NCBI RefSeq assembly: GCF_004803465.1
Contig: NZ_SRSF01000013.1
Coordinates: forward strand, 1-64,000
Length of the DNA: 64,000 nt
Reading direction: 5' to 3'
From: Neolewinella litorea
GTDB lineage: Bacteria > Bacteroidota > Bacteroidia > Chitinophagales > Saprospiraceae
A program made the translations under genes and the position numbers. Below are positions 60,663 through 64,000 of the stretch, in pieces; position 1 is the stretch's first letter; each line of letters opens with the position of its first letter. The notes under the pieces were generated by a model that made no database searches, was not told the DNA's origin, and saw nothing but the letters and a program-made list of their open reading frames with translations.

Positions 60663-62558
60663 ATGACAGATTTACAGCAAGCCGAGATTGCGGAACTCCG
60701 CCGCCTGACCGACCTGGAACGGCAAGAAGAGCGACGCCTTCATCTCGAGGTGATCCAGGCGATGCCACTGGTGCAGCGGGTGGACAAGGGCTACAGTTGG
60801 TATCCCCTGCAGGTGGTGGAGTCAGGATACGGGATCGGCGAGCGACCCTACGTAGTCGTTACCCGGGAGGGGGAGGAGGCCCACCAGTTCCGGGCGGGCA
60901 CATCGGTCAACCTCTTCACTACCCAGTCGGAAGTGCGCGCTCCGCAGCGCACGGGAGTGATCCAGTACGTGAAGAAAGATCGCATGAAGGTCATCCTTGG
61001 CGGCGAAGACCCCCCGAGCTGGCTGCAGCGCGGCGGAGTGGGCGTCGACCTGATGTTCGATGAGCGAACGTACGTGGAGATGGACAAGGCCATGGAGCAT
61101 CTGGCCACCGCCCGGGGCAACCGTACGGCGGAACTCCGCGACGTGATTATGGGCGTGCGCCCGGCGGAATACCAACCGGTAGGGCCGGAGCGGGTAGCAC
61201 ACCTCACCGAACTCAACGACAGTCAGCGGGAAGCAGTCCGGGAAATCCTTGGGGCGAGCCACCTTAGCCTGATCCACGGACCTCCCGGTACCGGCAAGAC
61301 CACCACCCTGGTGGCGGCCGTCGGAGAACTCATCAAGACCGAGACCACCGTGCTGTTTTGCGCACCCAGCAACAGTGCCGCAGACCTGGTCACCCTCCGC
61401 ATGGCCGCCCGTGGCATCCGGGTCGTGCGCACGGGCAATATCAGTCGCGTCGAGGACGACGTCATGCGGCATACGCTGGAGGTGCAGATCGCGGAGCACC
61501 CCGACACCAAACAGGTCAAGAAACTTCGGCTGGAAGCGGCCGAACTGCGCCGAAAGGCTAAACGTATGCGAGGCGGGCGCGACAAGGGTATGACCTTCGC
61601 GGAAGCCGGGCGTCTCAGCGGGTGGGCCCGACAACTGGAAGACCACCTGCTCGACTACGTCCTGGATGCGGCCGACGTAATCGTGTGTACCCTGGTCGGA
61701 GCGGCGGCTTCGGTGCTCGGCGACCGGACGTTCAAAACCTGCATAATCGACGAGGCGGCCCAGGCCCTGGAGCCCGCCACCTGGATTCCCATCAACAAGG
61801 CCAATCGGGTCGTGCTGGCCGGAGATCCCTTCCAGTTGCCTCCAACGGTCAAGAGCAAAGAGGCAGAACGGCTGGGATTCGGCGTTACGCTGCTCGAAAA
61901 AGCCTTGGAGCGGCACGGCCGCAACGCCCTGCTGGAAGTACAGTACCGGATGAACGAGCGCATCATGGGCTTCAGCAACCAGTATTTCTATGCGGGGAAG
62001 CTGCGCGCGGCCCCTGAAGTAGCGGAGCGCACGCTGCCGGGCGTGACCCTGTCGGAAAGCGTGGTATTTATCGACACCGCCGGCACGGGCTTCGAGGAAA
62101 GCCTCCACCCCCAGTTCAAAAGCAGGTACAACGAGGGCGAGATCGGGATACTCATCGAGCACCTGCTACAACTGCGAAGCAGTATCCCCCCTGAGTATCC
62201 ACTACCTCGGGTGGCCGTGGTTAGTCCCTACCGCGAACAGGCCGTACGCGTGGAGAATGCTTTGGAGGAGATCGGGTCATTGTCGGACCTCGACATCACG
62301 GTCAATACCATCGACGGGTTTCAGGGGCGGGAACGGGCGGTCGTCTACCTGACCCTGGTCAGAAGCAACCACCGGGCCGAGATCGGATTTCTGAACGACT
62401 ACCGACGGATGAACGTGGCCCTCACCCGCGCCAAGATGCAGCTGGTGGTGATCGGCGACAGTGCCACGATTGGGAACGATCCCTTTTTCGCGGGATTTTT
62501 GGCCTACGTTGAGCGGCAGGGTACCTATCAGACCGCCTGGGAGTACATGGGTACCTAG
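60663..62558 (+). CDS. IGHMBP2/UPF1-type superfamily 1 DNA/RNA helicase
   Basis: This 631-residue helicase has an N-terminal beta-barrel region (about 40-130) and two RecA-like domains: LTELNDSQREAVREIL, Walker A GPPGTGKTTT (about 205-214), CAPSNSAADLV, the DEAAQ Walker B (about 363-367), LAGDPFQLPPTV, EVQYRMNERIMGFSNQYFY, VVSPYREQA, INTIDGFQGRERAVVYLTLVRSN-type motif V, and the final RRMNVALTRAKMQLVVIGD. It belongs to the IGHMBP2-like SF1B group, which unwinds nucleic acids 5' to 3' in eukaryotic members; the bacterial role is not settled. It is divergent from hsp20. Confidence 0.93.
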   Translation: MTDLQQAEIAELRRLTDLERQEERRLHLEVIQAMPLVQRVDKGYSWYPLQVVESGYGIGERPYVVVTREGEEAHQFRAGTSVNLFTTQSEVRAPQRTGVIQYVKKDRMKVILGGEDPPSWLQRGGVGVDLMFDERTYVEMDKAMEHLATARGNRTAELRDVIMGVRPAEYQPVGPERVAHLTELNDSQREAVREILGASHLSLIHGPPGTGKTTTLVAAVGELIKTETTVLFCAPSNSAADLVTLRMAARGIRVVRTGNISRVEDDVMRHTLEVQIAEHPDTKQVKKLRLEAAELRRKAKRMRGGRDKGMTFAEAGRLSGWARQLEDHLLDYVLDAADVIVCTLVGAAASVLGDRTFKTCIIDEAAQALEPATWIPINKANRVVLAGDPFQLPPTVKSKEAERLGFGVTLLEKALERHGRNALLEVQYRMNERIMGFSNQYFYAGKLRAAPEVAERTLPGVTLSESVVFIDTAGTGFEESLHPQFKSRYNEGEIGILIEHLLQLRSSIPPEYPLPRVAVVSPYREQAVRVENALEEIGSLSDLDITVNTIDGFQGRERAVVYLTLVRSNHRAEIGFLNDYRRMNVALTRAKMQLVVIGDSATIGNDPFFAGFLAYVERQGTYQTAWEYMGT

Positions 62559-62569
62559 TTGACGTTTTC

Positions 62570-62603
62570 TTGCCAAAAACCGGCCCCGGGTAGAGTAGCT
62601 TTG
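62570..62603 (+). promoter_or_regulatory. Promoter of the FKBP lipoprotein gene
   Basis: A TTG at 62570-62572 and a perfect TAgcTTTG at 62596-62603 are separated by 23 bases, matching the Bacteroidota pattern. The predicted leader is about 13 bases, to ATG 62623. Confidence 0.6.
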
Positions 62604-62622
62604 TCCTTCCAAATTTAAGATA

Positions 62623-63108
62623 ATGACCCTACGCCTGATATCCCCCCTCCTGCTCGTTCTGTTAATGGCGGGCTGCAGCAAAGACCAAGACGCTACGAAC
62701 CCACCCGTTTGCGAGGAGGGCCTCATTTCCGTGGAAGCTTACGCAGCAGCGGATACTGTGACCTACACTGAGCTTGACGAAACCGGCTTGCTGTACCGCA
62801 TTCTGGAGCCAGGTTCGGCGGAGCGCCCCACCCTGAGTAGTGAAGTGACCGTCAACTACGTCGGCTCCGTCACGAACGGACGAGTCTTCGATCAGTCGCG
62901 CAACGGCCCCGTTACCTTTCCCCTGTCAAACCTGATCAAGGGGTGGCAACTCGGTATTCCCCTGGTGGGGCGTGGCGGAAAGATTCGTCTGCTCATCCCT
63001 TCCGGCCTGGGTTACGGCAGTCAGGGCAGTTGTCGCTTTGGGCAGTGCTCGATTTGTCCGGATTCGGATCTCGTATTTGATATTGAATTGGTTGATTTTG
63101 CGGGGTAG
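62623..63108 (+). CDS. FKBP-type peptidyl-prolyl isomerase lipoprotein
   Basis: This 161-residue protein has a lipoprotein signal (LLLVLLMAGC, acceptor Cys18) and a C-terminal FKBP domain (about 55-160): VTVNYVGSVTNGRVFDQSRNGPVTFPLSNLIKGWQLGIPLVGRGGKIRLLIPSGLGYGSQG and DLVFDIELVDF. The active-site Tyr, Phe-Asp and Trp positions are present. It would catalyse prolyl isomerisation in the periplasm. An insertion SCRFGQCSICPD near the C-terminus adds three cysteines in the loop where most FKBPs are short. A lipoprotein-type deformylase gene follows 83 bases later. Confidence 0.93.
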   Translation: MTLRLISPLLLVLLMAGCSKDQDATNPPVCEEGLISVEAYAAADTVTYTELDETGLLYRILEPGSAERPTLSSEVTVNYVGSVTNGRVFDQSRNGPVTFPLSNLIKGWQLGIPLVGRGGKIRLLIPSGLGYGSQGSCRFGQCSICPDSDLVFDIELVDFAG

Positions 63109-63191
63109 CCGGACTTAGCCTGCCCGCTTTACCACATTGTACGGCATTCGGGTTCCCGGCCTTGCACCTGCGGGCCCGCCAAAACCAAGTT

Positions 63192-63851
63192 ATGTTGATT
63201 CGATACTGTTCTTATCTGCTCTCTTCGCTGCTCATGGCTTCCTGCGCTACCCCTGGTCGCATTTCAGGGCCCAGGGCGGTGGGTACAGGTTTTACGCCGG
63301 AGCAACGGGAAATGATCATGGCCGCCGGGGCCGACGAGCCAATGCGGGTCTGGAAGATCACGAACTACGCCGACTCGCTGCTGCTGCGGTCGCAAAGCGA
63401 GGACGTGCGCGTGGACGATAAAGATCCCGTGCTACAGCGGTTCGTCAGTCGACTGTACGCTACGGTGACGGATAGCGCGTCTTTAGGGCTTGGTATTGCC
63501 GCTCCGCAGGTAGGCATTTTGAAGAACATCATCTGGGTACAGCGGCTGGATAAGGAGGACTTGCCGTTTGAGGTTTACCTGAACCCCCGCATCCGGCAGT
63601 ACTCCGAAAAGAAGCAACTCAACCGGGAAGGATGCCTGTCGATCCCTAATCGCCGCGATACCTGCTCGCGCGCCTACGCCATCCTGATGGAGTACGACCG
63701 ACTCGATGGCAGCCACCACGTTGAGATGGTGGAGGATTTCACCTCCGTGATCTTTCAGCACGAGGTCGATCACCTCAACGGTATCCTGTTTCTCGATCAC
63801 CTTGCCGCAGAGCGCAAGGACGCCGAGCACGTGCCGGTGGGGAAGGAGTAG
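63192..63851 (+). CDS. Peptide deformylase homologue with a lipoprotein signal
   Basis: This 219-residue protein contains all three deformylase motifs: GLGIAAPQ (99-106), EGCLS with metal ligand Cys148, and QHEVDH with His190, Glu191 and His194. An active metal site is therefore likely. Unusually, ATG 63192 gives an N-terminal hydrophobic segment ending LLMASC with acceptor Cys18, a lipoprotein signal, and a ~45-residue extension before the usual N-terminal helix. Ordinary deformylase is cytoplasmic and acts on nascent chains, so an envelope location is odd. The housekeeping def gene is presumably elsewhere. Confidence 0.85.
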   Translation: MLIRYCSYLLSSLLMASCATPGRISGPRAVGTGFTPEQREMIMAAGADEPMRVWKITNYADSLLLRSQSEDVRVDDKDPVLQRFVSRLYATVTDSASLGLGIAAPQVGILKNIIWVQRLDKEDLPFEVYLNPRIRQYSEKKQLNREGCLSIPNRRDTCSRAYAILMEYDRLDGSHHVEMVEDFTSVIFQHEVDHLNGILFLDHLAAERKDAEHVPVGKE

Positions 63852-63855
63852 GTGG

Positions 63856-63912
63856 TGGCAGACGTCGGACGTGTCAGTTGTGGCAAATTGGCAGACGTCG
63901 GACGTCTGCCAA
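63856..63912. repeat. REP-like palindromic repeat, two copies
   Basis: The second copy (63888-63912) is a near-perfect palindrome with 11-base arms TTGGCAGACGT and ACGTCTGCCAA around CGG. The first copy (63856-63876) has the same GGCAGACGTCGGACG core but a broken right arm (GTGTCA). They are spaced 32 bases apart, directly after the deformylase stop. Such GACGTCGGACGTC palindromes look like dispersed intergenic repeats; genome-wide copy number is unknown from this window. The remaining bases to 64000 show no convincing gene. Confidence 0.6.
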
Positions 63913-64000
63913 AATGTCTTTCCTGGAAAATGCTAGGGTTTTCCTGCATTCCTGCCAAATCATTCGCGTAATTCTCTTTCGAAATCACCGATGGCAAGCC

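Noticed and set aside
60822-62162. A 446-codon minus-strand frame opposite the IGHMBP2-type helicase
   Set aside because: The helicase on the plus strand has every expected motif; the antisense frame has none.
63797-63997. A 66-codon minus-strand frame at the right edge
   Set aside because: It overlaps the deformylase C-terminus and the palindromic repeat, and the translation is low-complexity with no support.

Overview
This is a GC-rich chromosomal segment from a Bacteroidota bacterium, most likely a Saprospiria / Lewinella-like marine lineage. That placement is an inference. It rests on Bacteroidota-type promoter elements (TAnnTTTG) at many genes, two secreted proteins with the gliding-motility-associated (CHU_C type) C-terminal domain, several Bacteroidota-restricted domains of unknown function (DUF6438-, DUF6909-, DUF6503- and DUF2911-like), the NagB/PIG-L fusion, and an AAA+ ATPase next to housekeeping genes. 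No rRNA or tRNA gene was seen.

Layout. Bases 1-281 are the right end of an IS21-family insertion sequence (tail of istB plus terminus), inserted into a type I-B cas4 whose first ~30 codons are missing. The cas4 remnant, cas1 and cas2 form a tight adaptation operon, followed by a leader and a CRISPR array of 71 repeats and 70 spacers (2191-6846). No interference genes (cas3/5/6/7/8) lie in the window. From 7 to 24 kb come an amidohydrolase lipoprotein, a Tat-exported Gfo/Idh/MocA oxidoreductase with mannonate dehydratase (sugar-acid metabolism), two large tandem secreted CHU_C paralogues, an SDR, a NagB/PIG-L amino-sugar enzyme, two tandem PAP2 phosphatases, a DUF6909/phosphorylase-like protein and a CotH-like protein.

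From 24.9 to 36.4 kb are an acyl-CoA dehydrogenase, a UbiA prenyltransferase, a WbpD/WbpB-like nucleotide-sugar pair, yidC, a DUF6438-like lipoprotein, the ABC-F factor ettA, a sulfite-dehydrogenase-like pair (molybdopterin subunit plus cytochrome c) and small membrane or hydrolase genes. From 36.4 to 49 kb are a surface pullulanase, DUF2911/DUF6503-like and YheT-like proteins, a large propeller-type sensor kinase, a lactonase and a magnesium-chelatase-like AAA+ ATPase. An isolated 36-codon membrane-protein gene with a strong promoter lies at 49.0 kb.

From 49 to 64 kb are a cobalamin adenosyltransferase / lpxD operon, rfbD, argB with a TraB/GumN protein, DoxX, an ECI1-like crotonase, a tyrosine/homogentisate degradation run (hmgA, fahA, a flavin reductase, a thioesterase), a DUF4136 lipoprotein, hsp20, an IGHMBP2-type helicase, an FKBP lipoprotein and a peptide deformylase predicted to be a lipoprotein. 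The window ends in a palindromic REP-like repeat.

The most notable signals are two spacers that differ only at third-codon positions; perfect TAnnTTTG elements 5-6 nt before the start codon of four genes, implying leaderless mRNAs; the exported deformylase; and a Tat-signal sulfite dehydrogenase without a standard start codon. Apart from the CRISPR array no gene-free stretch exceeds 300 bases. The longest are 48729-49026 (298 bases; it holds the promoter listed below) and 24679-24953 (275 bases; nothing firm seen).
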